NCBI GenBank assembly: GCA_015075175.1
Contig: JABTUV010000007.1
Location: forward strand, 124,001 to 188,000
DNA length: 64,000 nucleotides
DNA from: a bacterium
Lineage (GTDB): Bacteria; Hinthialibacterota; Hinthialibacteria; H5-UNCL2
Reading direction: 5' to 3'
The translations under genes were made by a program, and so were the position numbers. The first letter of the stretch is position 1; each line of letters starts with the position of its first letter. Below, piece after piece: positions 1 through 9,927 of the stretch. Below the pieces are notes generated by a model, which saw only the letters and a program-made list of their open reading frames with translations, was not told the DNA's origin and did no database searches.

Positions 1-1469
1 TTGGCCTCGAGGAATTCCGAGAAGGCCGTATGGCCGCCGAAGAGATGGGGCCAGTTGAAGGCGCCTGCAATCACGGCGAAGAAGGCGAGTACCACCAACG
101 GCAGGGTCATCACGCGCGGCGACTCATTCACATGATGCCAGGCCTCGTCGCCGCCGCGAAACCGACCGAAGAAGGTCATGAAGACGGCGCGGAAGGTGTA
201 AAACGCCGTCAGAACCGCCGTGACGACTGAACCGAACCAGAGCAAATAGTTCCCGCGCGTGAAGGCGCTCTCGATGATGGCGTCCTTGGAAATGGAACCG
301 GAAAGCAATGGAACGCCCGCCAGGGCCGCACCGGAGAGGACGAAGGTGAGGAACGTGACGGGCATCTTCTTTCTCAACCCGCCCATTTTGCGCATGTCCT
401 GCTCGTGGTGCAACGCGCAGATCACGCTACCCGCGCCGAGAAAGAGGCAGCCCTTGAAGAAGGCGTGGGTGAACAGATGAAAGATCGCCGCGGTAAAGGC
501 GCCCGTGCCCAGTGCGAGGAACATATATCCAAGTTGACTCACAGTTGAGTAGGCGAGGACCTTCTTGATGTCGTTCTGAGTCAGTGCGATGAATCCGGCG
601 ACCATGGCGGTGCTGGTCCCGATGACGGCGACCACGGTCATGGTATATCCGCCGAGGACAAAGAGAGGCGCGAGCCGGGCCACCATGTACACTCCGGCGG
701 TGACCATGGTCGCGGCGTGGATGAGAGCGGAGACGGGCGTGGGGCCGGCCATGGCGTCGGGAAGCCAGACGTAGAGGGGAATCTGCGCCGACTTGCCCGT
801 CGCGCCGACGAAAAGAAGCAAAGTCGCCAGCGGAAGAATGGCGGCGATGGCCTCGCGGCGATTAATCAGCTCTGAAATCTCCAGCGTTCCCGCGCTCCAG
901 AAAAGCACGAACATGCCCAGAAGAAAGCCAAAGTCGCCGATGCGATTGACGATGAAGGCCTTGCGGCCGGCGTCGTTGCACCAGTCCTCTTCGCGATAAT
1001 AACCGATCAGAAGATACGAGCAGAGTCCCACGCCTTCCCAGCCCACGAAAAGCAGAGGCAGGTTGTCGGCCAAGACCAAAATGTACATGGCGCAGGCGAA
1101 CATGGAGAAGTAACAGAAGAACAGATGAATGCGTGGATGGCCGGCCATGTAACCGTTGGCGTAAAGAAAGATCCAAAAGCCGACGAAGCTGACGACCATG
1201 AGCATGACGGTGGTCAAGGCATCGACGTGGAAACTAAGATTGACGCTCAGACCTCCGGCGGTAATCCAGGGAACGGAACTGCGCACGCTCAATGGCCCGT
1301 CGGGGGCGCCCAGGACCCTGACCAGGAGGTAGGAAGACAGGATGAGCGTGACGAACATGGCGGCGGTAGCCACGGGGCCGCAGAAGCGCTTGGCGCGCGA
1401 GCCGAGGACTCCGCAGAAGAGGGAGGCGAGGGCCATGATGATCGGGATTGCGTAAACCGCGTAGTCCAT
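1..1469 (-). CDS. nuoL: NADH-quinone oxidoreductase subunit L (partial at left edge)
   Basis: This is a proton-pumping antiporter-like membrane subunit of respiratory complex I. Reading leftwards from an ATG at 1469, one uninterrupted frame runs off the window with about 489 residues, against roughly 620-650 for the family, so the C-terminal lateral helix is missing. Strong family marks are the segment VGWEGVGLCSYLLIGYYR, the stretch GKSAQIPLYVWLPDAMAG followed by TPVSALIHAATMVTAG (with the conserved Lys of TM7), and KVLAYSTVSQLGYM. The Shine-Dalgarno sequence GGAAGAG overlaps the stop of nuoN just upstream. It is the last nuo gene visible; nuoM is not in the window and may follow beyond the edge. 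No frameshift was seen here. Confidence 0.95.
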   Translation of the reverse strand, partial: MDYAVYAIPIIMALASLFCGVLGSRAKRFCGPVATAAMFVTLILSSYLLVRVLGAPDGPLSVRSSVPWITAGGLSVNLSFHVDALTTVMLMVVSFVGFWIFLYANGYMAGHPRIHLFFCYFSMFACAMYILVLADNLPLLFVGWEGVGLCSYLLIGYYREEDWCNDAGRKAFIVNRIGDFGFLLGMFVLFWSAGTLEISELINRREAIAAILPLATLLLFVGATGKSAQIPLYVWLPDAMAGPTPVSALIHAATMVTAGVYMVARLAPLFVLGGYTMTVVAVIGTSTAMVAGFIALTQNDIKKVLAYSTVSQLGYMFLALGTGAFTAAIFHLFTHAFFKGCLFLGAGSVICALHHEQDMRKMGGLRKKMPVTFLTFVLSGAALAGVPLLSGSISKDAIIESAFTRGNYLLWFGSVVTAVLTAFYTFRAVFMTFFGRFRGGDEAWHHVNESPRVMTLPLVVLAFFAVIAGAFNWPHLFGGHTAFSEFLEA

Positions 1470-1478
1470 CGTCTCTTC

Positions 1479-2933
1479 CTACCAGATGCGCGCCGCCAGC
1501 GCCCCGATCCAGGAGAGGAGCGACTGCGGGAGGATTCCAAAACCGACGACCGACAGGGCCGTGACCACGAGCGCCAGACGAATGCGGTAGCCATAGGACT
1601 GCGGCAGGAGAACCATGCCCATCTCAGGCCGCATGTACATGTAGACCAGAAGTTTGATGTAATAGTACGCCGCAATCACGGAGGTCAACAGCGCGATGAG
1701 GACGAGGCCAAGGTAATCGCGCGCGGCCGTCACAAAAACGGCATACTTGCCTATGAAACCCAACGGTGAGAGGAATGCCCGTCATGGAAAGCAGGGCGAG
1801 CAGGTGAATGATGGCAGGCCAGGCTGGCGTTCGAAGAGGCCGGTGTATTGGGCCATATCGCGGTCGCCCTGGCGTCCCAGCGCGACCAAGACGGGAAAAG
1901 CGGCCAGGGTCATCATGCAATAGGCGGCGATATACGAGGGCGGCGCGGGCGCCGTCGCCGCCCGCCCCGCCAGCACGACGGTGGCGGCGACGCATGTAAC
2001 CGCCGTGCGCGATGCTGCTGGAGTAGGCGAGCTTATGCGCTTGATCTGCGTTTGGACGACCGCCATCACGTTGCCGAAAATCATGGAAATGAGCGCGATC
2101 CAATAGAGCAGCGTGACCAGGAAGAACCGGCGGACTGGAGCGGCGGCTGGGCAGAAGGCGGCGGAGCACGCGCACGAGCGCGACGAAGACGCCCACCTTG
2201 CTGGCGGTAGCGATGAAGGCGACGAGCGGGGTGGGCGCACCCTCGAAGGTATCGGGCGCCCAGAAGTGCATGGGCGCCACGCCCAGCGAAAGCAGAGTCC
2301 GGCCAAAGCAGGGGCGCGCCGATGAGGAGATAGCGCCCACTGCGGCGACAGCGGACCGTCCGGCCGCATGGCGGTGGTTCCCGTCGCGCCGAAGATGAAC
2401 GCGATGCCGTAAAGCACCAGGGCGCCCGCCACGGCCCCGAGGAGAAAGAACTTCAGCGCCGCCTCGCGGCTGGCGTGGTGCCGTTTCTCCACGCCGGAGA
2501 GAATGTACAGCGGCACGGAGGCGATCTCCAGGCAGACGAAAAACGCGATCCAGTCGGTGCAGGCGGCCAAGAGGATGAGGCCGTGTGCGGCGATCAAGAG
2601 GAGGCTGTAAAACGCGCCCGGGGGAATGTTCTCGCGGCGGAGATACTCATGGCACAACAGCGCGACCACGGCGGTGCAAAAGCTGACCATGACCCCCGCG
2701 AAGACGGCCAGTCCGTCCAGCCGCAGGGCGCTGAAGACCTGCACCGGGGAGCCGACCGCCCAACCATAAGAGAGGAACCAGGCGCCGGTCCCAAGCGACA
2801 TCACAAATGCGATCACGCCCAGCGACCAGTAGTCGTCCTTCTTCCTGTTGACGCCGTCCAGCATGAGCACGGCCAGGGCGCCCGCCAGCGGGACCAGGAA
2901 CGGACACAGATAGATGAAGTCTCGCGCGCTCAC
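1479..2933 (-). CDS. nuoN: NADH-quinone oxidoreductase subunit N, interrupted by several frameshifts
   Basis: This is an antiporter-like membrane subunit of complex I. The start (MSARDFIYLCPFLVPLAG) follows nuoK by 6 bases. Family marks are LEIASVPLYILSGVEKR, REAALKFFLLGAVAGALVLYG and IFGATGTT. After about 2340 the homologous protein continues by hopping between all three frames: GVAPMHFWAPDTFEGAPTPL, then a segment ending NVMAVVQTQIKR, then LAYSSSIAHGGYM, then MTLAAFPVLVALGR, then the C-terminus from GFIGKYAVF to the TAG at 1479. At least five one-base shifts are needed. The full span (about 484 codons) equals the family's usual length, so the gene was intact until recently or the indels are sequence errors. 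NuoN rather than NuoM is favoured by the FATGTT-type motif and the length. Confidence 0.85.
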
Positions 2934-2939
2934 GGCTTA

Positions 2940-3245
2940 TCAGCCTTTCAACTGGTCGATTTCATCGAGATTGGTCGAGTCACGAAAATAGAAAAGGGCG
3001 ACGAGGATGGCCAAACCCACGCCCACCTCGACGGCGGCGACGGTCATCACCACGAAGACCAGGATGCCGCCCTCCATGACGCCGTGCGCGCGCCCGAAGG
3101 CGAGGATCGCCAGGTTGGCGGCGTTGAGCATCAATTCGATGGACATGAACACGGCGATGGTACTGCGGCGCACGATCGTACCGATCATGCCGATGCCGAA
3201 GAGGGCGGCGGAGAGAACAAGCATCTGGTCGAGCGTCGGTCCCAT
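2940..3245 (-). CDS. nuoK: NADH-quinone oxidoreductase subunit K
   Basis: This is a small complex I membrane subunit of 101 residues, the usual NuoK length, with three hydrophobic helices. Conserved features visible are IELMLNAANLAILAF, carrying the buried Glu of helix 2, and EVGVGLAILVALF, carrying the second conserved Glu. These acidic residues belong to the proton-transfer axis in characterised NuoK proteins. It sits between nuoJ (22-base gap) and nuoN (6-base gap) in the minus-strand nuo operon. The frame is intact. Confidence 0.95.
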   Translation of the reverse strand: MGPTLDQMLVLSAALFGIGMIGTIVRRSTIAVFMSIELMLNAANLAILAFGRAHGVMEGGILVFVVMTVAAVEVGVGLAILVALFYFRDSTNLDEIDQLKG

Positions 3246-3266
3246 GAGTTTCTGTGTTATCCAATA

Positions 3267-3779
3267 TCAGCGTTTGAGGTATTCCTTCTTGGCCAAGAGC
3301 ACCGCGCCGATGATGCCGGCCAGAAGCAGCACGGAGGTCAATTCAAACGCAAGCAGGTGCTGGGAGAGAAAGAGGGCGCACAATTGACGGATGTGTTCGA
3401 AGTCGAGGACGGGGGGGCCGGCATGGGAAGCGGCCGGGGCGCCGCGGAGCAGGGCGAAGAGGCCGACCACGAGCGCGAACACGACCGCCACGCGCACGGC
3501 CCACTCGCGCCGCCGCGCGTGCAGGCGGACGGGCGTCTCCTGCGGGTCCATGTTGAGCAACTGAATGACGAACACGAAGAGGACGACGACGGCGCCCGCG
3601 TAGACGATGATCTGCAGCACGGCGACCAGTTCGGAACCCATGAGAAGAAAGTGGCCCGCGATGGTGATCAGGCAGACCATCAGCCACACCGCGGATTGGA
3701 AGGTGCGGGGCAGGAAGACGACCGCCAGCGCGGAGGCGATGGTCAGGAGCGCCAGGATGCCGAAAGCGAGGGACGCCAT
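3267..3779 (-). CDS. nuoJ: NADH-quinone oxidoreductase subunit J
   Basis: This is a complex I membrane subunit of about 170 residues with five hydrophobic helices. The conserved NuoJ stretch LQIIVYAGAVVVLFVFVIQL, which contains the pi-bulge region of TM3, is present. The open frame extends further upstream to 3872, but that extension encodes Arg/Pro-rich sequence from a repeat region. I place the start at the ATG at 3779 (MASLAFGILALL), which has a GGAGAGG ribosome site just upstream. Unlike most neighbours it does not overlap the preceding gene: a 171-base repeat-bearing gap separates it from nuoI. Confidence 0.93.
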   Translation of the reverse strand: MASLAFGILALLTIASALAVVFLPRTFQSAVWLMVCLITIAGHFLLMGSELVAVLQIIVYAGAVVVLFVFVIQLLNMDPQETPVRLHARRREWAVRVAVVFALVVGLFALLRGAPAASHAGPPVLDFEHIRQLCALFLSQHLLAFELTSVLLLAGIIGAVLLAKKEYLKR

Positions 3780-3846
3780 GCGAATTGCTCTTTCCTCTCC
3801 GTCGTGGAGTGCGGGGGATTGCCAGCGCGATGTGGAGGACGGCGGC

Positions 3847-3946
3847 CGGCGGCAGCCAGCTGCCGACTCCACACTCGCTCCTGCGCGGCAGCAAGCTGCC
3901 GCACTCCATATTTATTTCTGCGCGGCGGCAAGTTGCCGCACTCCAC
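3847..3946. repeat. Cluster of three short palindromic repeats (GCGGCAGCAAGCTGCCGC family) inside the nuo operon
   Basis: Three imperfect copies of a small palindrome lie at about 3848-3874, 3883-3908 and 3920-3945. Each has the shape CGGCRGCAAGYTGCCGCACTCCA. They fill the gap between the end of nuoI (3951) and the start of nuoJ (3779). Copies of the same family occur at 16679-16706, 41694-41757 and 50099-50126. The stem could form in the polycistronic RNA and affect processing or stability; that part is inference. Confidence 0.8.
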
Positions 3947-3950
3947 AGTA

Positions 3951-4406
3951 CTAAAACTCGTGCTTCTGGTACGTACCGAAACCCTGATCCCTGGGGACCA
4001 GGAGTTGTTCCTTCTCATAAATGAAATCCGCGCGCTCGCGGTTGGCGAACTCGAAGTTATCGCCCATCACGATGGCTTTATCGGGACACGCCTCCTCGCC
4101 TAAACCGCAGAAGATTCAGCGCAGCTCGTTGATCACGTACACCTTGGCGTAGCGCTCGCCGGGCGACACGGGGTCATTGGGGTCGTTCTCCTCGGCCTCC
4201 AGGTAAATGGCGTCGGAGGGGCAGACGGCGGCGCAGAGAGCGCAGCCGACGCAGCGCTCCAGGCCGTCGGCGTAGCGCTGCAGTTTGTGCAATCCCCGAT
4301 AGTAAGGCGCGCGGGGGCGCAGCTCTTCGGGATACTGGACCGTCACCTTCTTCTGCAACATGTGGCGGAAGGTGATCGCCAGGCCCTTGGCCAGTTCGAG
4401 GATCAC
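3951..4406 (-). CDS. nuoI: NADH-quinone oxidoreductase subunit I, with an in-frame TGA at a cluster-ligand Cys position
   Basis: This complex I peripheral-arm subunit should bind two 4Fe-4S clusters (N6a, N6b). The GTG start at 4406 has an excellent GGAAGGAGG site and overlaps the nuoH stop (GTGA). The first ferredoxin motif [12 protein letters not shown] is intact at about residues 52-63. The second should be CxxCxxCxxxCP, but residue 97 is a TGA (4116-4118) and the third Cys codon reads GGC (Gly), giving [19 protein letters not shown]. The same frame stays open past the TGA to a TAG at 3951, ending [10 protein letters not shown], so the full ~151-codon gene is present. A naive caller would fuse it to nuoH, because nuoH reads into this frame through a frameshift. 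Sequence error is the simplest reading, as two substitutions lie within 21 bases. Confidence 0.85.
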
Positions 4407-5561
4407 GCCGTCCTCCTTCCGCGGCGCAGGCGGCGCGTGACCAGCACGTCCGCGCAGGCCAAAGTCCCAGCGAGGCGACAAAGAGCACGAGCGTACTGGA
4501 TTTAGCCCGAGCGAGGGGCGGTCGAAGACGGTCATCACGCCTGCAGTCAGGAGCAGGTTGAGCAGGGCCAACGGCAGGAACACCTTCCAGCCCAGCGCCA
4601 TCAATTGGTCGTAGCGCAGCCTGGGCCAGCTGCCACGCACCCAGACGAAGAGGAAGAGGAACGCCAGCGCCTTGACGATGAACCAACCCAGCTGCCACAG
4701 CCAGGCGACGCTCTCGGGGACCAGGGTGACGTTCCACAGCGCCGGCGCGTGATAGCCGCCGAGAAAGAGCGTGATGGCGAGCGCGGACATGGCGAACATG
4801 GCCGCGTACTCGCCCATGAAGAAAAGCGCGAAGCGAAGACTGCTGTACTCGGTATGGTAGCCGCCGGTCAACTCCGACTCGGCCTCGGGCAGGTCGAAGG
4901 GCAGGCGATTGGTCTCCGCGAACATGGCGGCGACGAAGAGGGCGAACGCCAGCGGCTGTTTCCACACGTACCAGTGCCAGACGCCGGCCGACTGCGCTTC
5001 CACGATGCCCGAAAGGCTGATGGTTCCCGAAATCATCAGGACGCCGAGGACGGACAGGCCCAGGGTGATCTCGTAGCTGACCATCTGGGCCGAACTTCTC
5101 ATGCCGCCCAGAAGCGACCACTTGTTGTTGGAGGACCAGCCGCCCAGGCACACGCCGTACACCGAGAGCGAGGAGGCGGCGAAGATGAAGAGAAGGCCGA
5201 TGTTGAGGTCGGCGACTTGCAGGCGCGTCGGGGCCGACAGCCAGCCGAAGAAGTCGGTCGGGCCGGTGAAGGGAATGACGGTAAAGGCCAAGAGGGAGGG
5301 GACCATGGCGAAGGCGGGGGCCAATTTGTAAACCATCGAGTCGGCGCCGGAGACGACCACGTTCTCCTTGAACATGAGTTTGACGGCGTCGGCGATGGGC
5401 TGCAAGATGCCCGCCGGCCCGACGCGGTTGGGGCCGAGGCGATCCTGCAGGAGCGCGATCACGCGGCGCTCGAACCAGACGGCGATGGGCACGGCCAGAA
5501 GCGCGATCAAAAGGACCACGGCCGCCTTGATGAAGACGACCACGCCGGAATCCGGGTTCAT
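4403..5561 (-). CDS. nuoH: NADH-quinone oxidoreductase subunit H, two frameshifts near the 3' end
   Basis: This complex I membrane subunit forms part of the quinone-access site. The start ATG at 5561 ([18 protein letters not shown]) overlaps the nuoG stop as ATGA. Family marks are [19 protein letters not shown], the conserved loop [20 protein letters not shown], and [17 protein letters not shown]. After VMTVFDRP (about 4505) the homologous tail moves to the next frame ([15 protein letters not shown]) and then to the third ([16 protein letters not shown]), ending in a TGA at 4403-4405 that overlaps the nuoI GTG. Two one-base indels explain this. The continuous open frame into nuoI is therefore an artefact and not a NuoHI fusion. 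Confidence 0.9.
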
Positions 5562-7987
5562 GTTTCGCACTCCACCTTGAGGCGCGCGGGATACTCGCCG
5601 CCGGGATGAAGGGGCACGAGATTGCGCGGCGCGTAGAGAGCGCCGGCGGCGGCCAGGGGGGTGACTTCCACGGGGATGACGACCTCACCGGAATCGTTCC
5701 AGACGCGCAGGCGCCCCAGCTTGGACAAACCGAGGGCGCGCGCGGTAGCCGGGTGAATCTGCCCTTTGAGCCGGGGCGCTGTCAAGTCGCAAGCCGGGGA
5801 GCGATGGGCCAGCGGGTCGCGGCCGAAGAGATGCGGGTCCACAATCCACCAGAGTTCACCGGAGGCCAGGATGCCGGAGGTCGCGCCGGCGGACAGGTCG
5901 GGGGCGCCTATCTTTGTGAGCGAGGGGCGCAGCCGTTTCCAGTCCAGCGTCACGTCCCGGGCGGAAGCGTAGTTCCACTTCTTTCCCAGCCGAGCCGCCA
6001 GTTGCAGGCAGAGTTCGCGCAGGGGCAAGACGCGCGGCGGGGGATCGAAGGCCTTTTTCCCGGAGACTTCCCTTCCCCACAGGTCCAGCGTGGCGCCCTC
6101 GTCCTCGTAGCGCGTGGCGATGGGGAACTGGATGCCCGGCCAGGAGGCGGGGGGATTGAAGGACGAAAAGGTGATGAGCGTCTCCAGCTTGCGCACGAGC
6201 GCGTCGCGGGTGGGACCGTCCAGGACGGCGAGGCAGTCTTCGCCCACGAGCACGAGCGTCTTGACGGTTCCCGCCAGGGCGGCGGCGACGATCTCGGGCG
6301 AGGAGAGGCCGGCGGCGGCGTTGACTTCGCCGCCCCAGGCGGCGGAGAGGGCGCCGGCGGCGGGGGATAGATCGGCGGGCAAGAAACCCGCCTCGAAAGC
6401 GCCGCGGCCGTTGGCCTCGGGCATCACCAGGCGCATCTCCCAGTCGCCCCAAGTCTTGAGCCGCTCCAAGAGCCGCAGGACGGCCAGGGCGGTCTCGCCC
6501 GCGCGCGGGCCGTCGATGCTGCGCGCGCCCACCAGCAGCGTACCGCCGGGAAGCGTGGGCAGGAGGGCGGCCAAGTCGCGCACGTGCTGCGGCACGAGGC
6601 CCGCCCGCTCCGCCGCCGCATCGTCCAGATATTCCTGGCTCGCCTTGAGCAGCGCATGGATGAAGTCCGCCGCCTGGCCCGGGTTGTAAACCAGTTGCGC
6701 CTGGGCGTACTGGTAAAACCAGGGACAGGCGCGATGATGGGCGATGAGGAGCGAGCCGCCCTTGCGTCGGATTTGCTCTTTTATTTCGAGAGCGGCGATG
6801 GGCGCTTCGCCGTAGAGGTCGCTGCCCAGGATTACGACGCTGCCGGGGCGGCCGGGTTCAGCGCTCGAACGCGCCGCCAGCATGGCCTGCGCCGCGCCCG
6901 CCGAGGGATGCCGCAGCTCGGTGCGATAGTCCAGGTTGGCCGTGCCCAGCGCAGCGCGCGCCAGCCGCGAGAGCAGGTAGTACTCTTCGCAAGTACGGCG
7001 TCCGTCGGCCAGGATGGCGATGCCGTCGGGGCCGTGCTCCCTTTTTGCTTTCTCCAGAGCGGCCGCCGCGGCGGCGAGCGCCTCCTCGACGGAAACGGGC
7101 CGGCGGCCCGAGGCGTCGGCGATGCGGGGCGTATCCACGCGGTCCGCGTGGTCCGAGAAGTTGGACAGATAGCGTCCCTTGTTGCAGATGAAGTTCTGGT
7201 TGTCTTCCAGCTCGCCCAGGGGCGTGACGCGATGCACCTGCCGGCGCCGCGACCAGAGATTGAGCGAGCAGCCGGCCGGGCAGTGCGCGCACGACACCGG
7301 CGTCTGTTTCAGTTCCCACACGCGGGCCGAAAAACGAAACACCTTGTCGGTCAGGCATCCGACGGGGCAGAGCTCGATGACGTTGCCCGAGAGCGGTCCC
7401 ATCACGGGCCGGCTCATGAAGGTGGAAATGTACGACCGGTCGGCGCGCTCCATCATGTAGAGCTCGTGCTCGCCCGCGACCTCGCCGGAGAAGCGGACGC
7501 AGCGCGTGCAGTGGATGCAGCGGTTCATCTCCAGGTCGATCAAGGGGCCGATGTTCTGCTTGGGATAGCGCCGCTTGTCGTCGGAGAAGCGCGAGAAGGC
7601 CGATCCGTAGTCCATGCTGTAGCGCTGCAGGCGGCATTCGCCCCCCTTGTCGCAAACCGGGCAGTCGAGCGGATGATTGAGCAGGAAGAACTCCATCTGC
7701 GCGGCGCGGTGCTTCTCAACCTTGTCCGTGTGGGTACGGACGACCATGCCCTCCTGTACGACCAGTTGGCAGGCGGGGGCCAGCTTGGGCATTTTTTCCA
7801 CTTCCACCAGGCACATGCGGCAGGAGGCCACGATGGAGAGGCTGGGATGATAGCAATAGTGCGGGATGTCGATGCCCAGCTGCTTGCAGAGATCGATCAC
7901 GAGCGTGCCCTTGGGCGCGCTCATGGGATGGCCGTCGATGGTCACGTTCACGAGATCGGTGCGCGTGGGCGTTTCCAGCGTGCTCAT
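5558..7987 (-). CDS. nuoG: NADH-quinone oxidoreductase subunit G
   Basis: This is the large iron-sulfur subunit of complex I, 809 residues with an intact frame. An N-terminal 2Fe-2S ferredoxin domain has Cys at about 45, 56, 59 and 73. The His/Cys 4Fe-4S site is [14 protein letters not shown] (about 105-118). A further 4Fe-4S site is CIHCTRC (157-163) with Cys in ELCPVGC (207-211). An extra CAHCPAGC (233-240) plus Cys268 matches the N7 cluster present in only some lineages, such as E. coli and Thermus. The C-terminal molybdopterin-oxidoreductase-like domain is degenerate, as usual in NuoG. ATGA overlaps join it to nuoF and nuoH. Confidence 0.95.
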   Translation of the reverse strand: MSTLETPTRTDLVNVTIDGHPMSAPKGTLVIDLCKQLGIDIPHYCYHPSLSIVASCRMCLVEVEKMPKLAPACQLVVQEGMVVRTHTDKVEKHRAAQMEFFLLNHPLDCPVCDKGGECRLQRYSMDYGSAFSRFSDDKRRYPKQNIGPLIDLEMNRCIHCTRCVRFSGEVAGEHELYMMERADRSYISTFMSRPVMGPLSGNVIELCPVGCLTDKVFRFSARVWELKQTPVSCAHCPAGCSLNLWSRRRQVHRVTPLGELEDNQNFICNKGRYLSNFSDHADRVDTPRIADASGRRPVSVEEALAAAAAALEKAKREHGPDGIAILADGRRTCEEYYLLSRLARAALGTANLDYRTELRHPSAGAAQAMLAARSSAEPGRPGSVVILGSDLYGEAPIAALEIKEQIRRKGGSLLIAHHRACPWFYQYAQAQLVYNPGQAADFIHALLKASQEYLDDAAAERAGLVPQHVRDLAALLPTLPGGTLLVGARSIDGPRAGETALAVLRLLERLKTWGDWEMRLVMPEANGRGAFEAGFLPADLSPAAGALSAAWGGEVNAAAGLSSPEIVAAALAGTVKTLVLVGEDCLAVLDGPTRDALVRKLETLITFSSFNPPASWPGIQFPIATRYEDEGATLDLWGREVSGKKAFDPPPRVLPLRELCLQLAARLGKKWNYASARDVTLDWKRLRPSLTKIGAPDLSAGATSGILASGELWWIVDPHLFGRDPLAHRSPACDLTAPRLKGQIHPATARALGLSKLGRLRVWNDSGEVVIPVEVTPLAAAGALYAPRNLVPLHPGGEYPARLKVECET

Positions 7988-9341
7988 AGGTGCTTTCCGT
8001 CTTCTTGGGAGTGCGCCACTTTGCCGGCGCTGTCTGCAACAGGCGACCGTCCATCGCCGTTTCTAAACGGACAGCGCCCCAACCGCAAGTGCTCTTCGTA
8101 CTCATGGCGAAAATACTTGAGCGTGCTTTGCACCGGGCCGGCGGCGGCGTCGGGCAGGACGCAGATGCAGCGGGCGGTCATGTTGGAGGAGGCGTCCAGA
8201 AGGATCTCCAGTTCCTCCAGGCTGCCCCGGCCGTCCTCGATGCGGGTGAGAATCTTGTTGAGCCAGGCGGTTCCCTCGCGGCAGGGCAGGCACTGGCCGC
8301 AGCTCTCGTCGCGGAAGAAGCGGGAGAGCTTTTTGGCGACCCAGACCATGCAGGTTCCCTCTTCCATCACGATCACGGCGCCGCTGCCCAGCATCGAGCC
8401 GGCCTCGGCGACGGCCTCGAAGTCGAGCGGCAAGTCCAGATGCTCGGGCGTGAAGATGGGCGCGGAGGCGCCGCCGGGAATGAAGGCCTTCAACGGCTTG
8501 TCGCTGCGCATTCCGCCGGCCAGGTCGTAGATCAACTGCCGGAAGGTGGTTCCCAGCGGAACCTCGAAGTTGCCGGGATGCTTGACGTGCCCGGAGACGG
8601 AGAAGAGGCGGAAGCCCTTGCTCTTGTTGGGACCCATCGCGGCGAACCAGTCGCCGCCCTTCTCCAGAATCAGGGGAAGGCTGGCCAGCGTCTCGACGTT
8701 GTTGATGACGGTGGGGCGCGCATAGAGTCCCGCAATCGCGGGGAAGGGGGGCTTGACGCGGGGATGGCCGCGCTTGCCTTCAAGGCTGTCCAAGAGCGCC
8801 GTCTCCTCGCCGCAGATGTAGGCGCCCGCGCCGGGATGGGTGTAGATGTCGCAGGCGAATTGTTTACCCATCACGCTCCGGCCCAGGTATCCGCGCCGAT
8901 AGGCCTCCGCCAGCGCCTCGTTGACGGCGTTCATGGCGTCATAGTATTCGCCGCGGATGTAGATGTACGCCAGCCAGGGCGCCGATGGCGTAGCAGCAGA
9001 TGAAACATGCCTGCCCTCGATGAGGCGATGCGGCAGCCACTCGAGAATGGGCGGTCCTTGCAGGTTCCTCGGTTCGCCTTCGTCGGCGTTGCAGACGAGA
9101 TACCGGGGTCCGGGATAGTCCTTGGGAAGGAAGCCCCACTTCATGCCGGTGGGAAAGCTGGCGCCGCCGCGCCCGCGCAGGCCGGACTTCTTCACTTCCT
9201 CGGCATGACATCCGCGGGCGACATGGTTTCCAGCACGCGCCGCAGCGTGGCGTAGCCCCTCCGCCTCGTAATCGACGAGCGTCTGCCGGCGCCTGCCGGT
9301 GTCGACCAGAAGAAGGGTTGATAGGAACGGACGTCGCTCAC
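7984..9341 (-). CDS. nuoF: NADH-quinone oxidoreductase subunit F, small frameshifts
   Basis: This is the NADH- and FMN-binding catalytic subunit of complex I. The GTG start at 9341 overlaps the nuoE stop (GTGA). The FMN/NADH region shows KKSGLRGRGGASFPTG and LVCNADEGEP. The 4Fe-4S (N3) motif is ESCGQCLPCREG, with the fourth Cys in the region RCICVLPDAAAGPV. The N-terminal ~60 residues lie in two frames (SDVRSYQPF, LLVDTGRRRQTLVDYEAEG, YATLRRVLETMSPADVMP). A short segment reads NLQGPP where homologues have TFKDRP, and another reads RHVSSAATPSAP where MFICCYAIGA fits in the adjacent frame, so compensating indels are present. It ends with an ATGA overlap into nuoG. Confidence 0.92.
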
Positions 9342-9827
9342 CGGTGCTGCTCCAGAATCGCGTCGATCTTCTGCGGCGTGAGATGGTCGTAGAGGGTGGC
9401 GTTGACGAGCATGACGGGGCGCGGTCGCAGGCGCCCAAACACTCGACCTCGCGCAGAGTGAAGCGCCGGTCGGGCGTAGTCTCGCCGACCGCGACGCCAA
9501 GCTTCTTTTCCAGATAGTGCACGAGCGTCTCGGAGCCGAGGAGGGCGCAACTGATGCTGTCGCAGACCGAGATAACGTGCCGTCCCACCGGCCGGAAGTG
9601 GAACATGCCGTAAAAGGTAGCCACGCTCTGCACGTAGCCGGGCGACAGGCCGAGCACGGCGGCGACTTCCTCCATGCCCTGGCCGGAGACGAAGCCCTCC
9701 AGGCTCCTGCAGCTTGTGCAGCAGCGGGATGACCGCGCTGCGGCGGTCGGGATAGTGAGAGCAGATGCTCGATATACTCCCGCGCGGGCGCCAGAATCTC
9801 AAGCGCGCATTCCAGGGGGGGCTTCAA
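9338..9827 (-). CDS. nuoE: NADH-quinone oxidoreductase subunit E, several frameshifts
   Basis: This is the thioredoxin-fold 2Fe-2S (N1a) subunit of complex I. I place the start at a TTG at 9827, preceded by GGAGGTGG. The protein is recovered from three frames: LECALEILAPAREYIEHL, then HYPDRRSAVIPLLHKLQEPGG, then MEEVAAVLGLSPGYVQSVATFYGMF onwards, and finally VMLVNATLYDHLTPQKID to the TGA at 9338. Cluster ligands are visible in SVCDSISCALLG (two Cys) and ECLGACDRAP (two Cys). The total length (~163 codons) is normal for NuoE. The stop overlaps the nuoF GTG start. Confidence 0.87.
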
Positions 9828-9847
9828 CGGTCCACCTCCGGAGAAAT

Positions 9848-9919
9848 GGGGTCAGCGCCTGTTTTCCAGGTTGTCTCTTGATCCCCGCGAGCAGCGGCGG
9901 GAAAACAGGTGCTGATCCC
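9848..9919. repeat. Palindromic REP-like element, GGGGTCAGCGCCTG family, inside the nuo operon
   Basis: The left arm GGGGTCAGCGCCTGTTTTCC is answered by the right arm GGGAAAACAGGTGCTGATCC, with about 30 bases between. It fills the gap between the nuoD stop (9928) and the nuoE start (9827), where the other nuo junctions overlap. Two relatives lie at 31304-31376 and 57565-57635. Confidence 0.85.
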
Positions 9920-9927
9920 ATGTTTCT

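Noticed and set aside
2475-4103. A 542-codon open frame on the plus strand opposite nuoJ/K/N
   Set aside because: It is the antisense shadow of conserved nuo genes; GC-rich codon use keeps the opposite frames open. Its translation is rich in His/Asp/Gly/Arg with no family resemblance. Many similar plus-strand frames (4605-5609, 19132-21213, 25387-27423, 27991-30804 and others) were left out for the same reason.
4116-4118. Selenocysteine or an alternative genetic code using TGA
   Set aside because: Many genes in the window end in TGA in the expected overlapping positions (nuoH, nuoG, recG neighbours), so TGA is a normal stop. In nuoI the nearby loss of another Cys points to error rather than recoding. 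It is kept only as a low-probability idea in the finding.
4116-5570. A NuoH-NuoI fusion protein
   Set aside because: The continuous frame arises because two indels move nuoH into the nuoI frame. The true nuoH C-terminus and stop (4403) are visible in the third frame, and nuoI has its own GTG with a strong ribosome site.
7984-9675. A NuoE-NuoF fusion protein
   Set aside because: The frame joins the middle of nuoE to nuoF by indels. Separate ends with a GTGA overlap are visible at 9338-9341.
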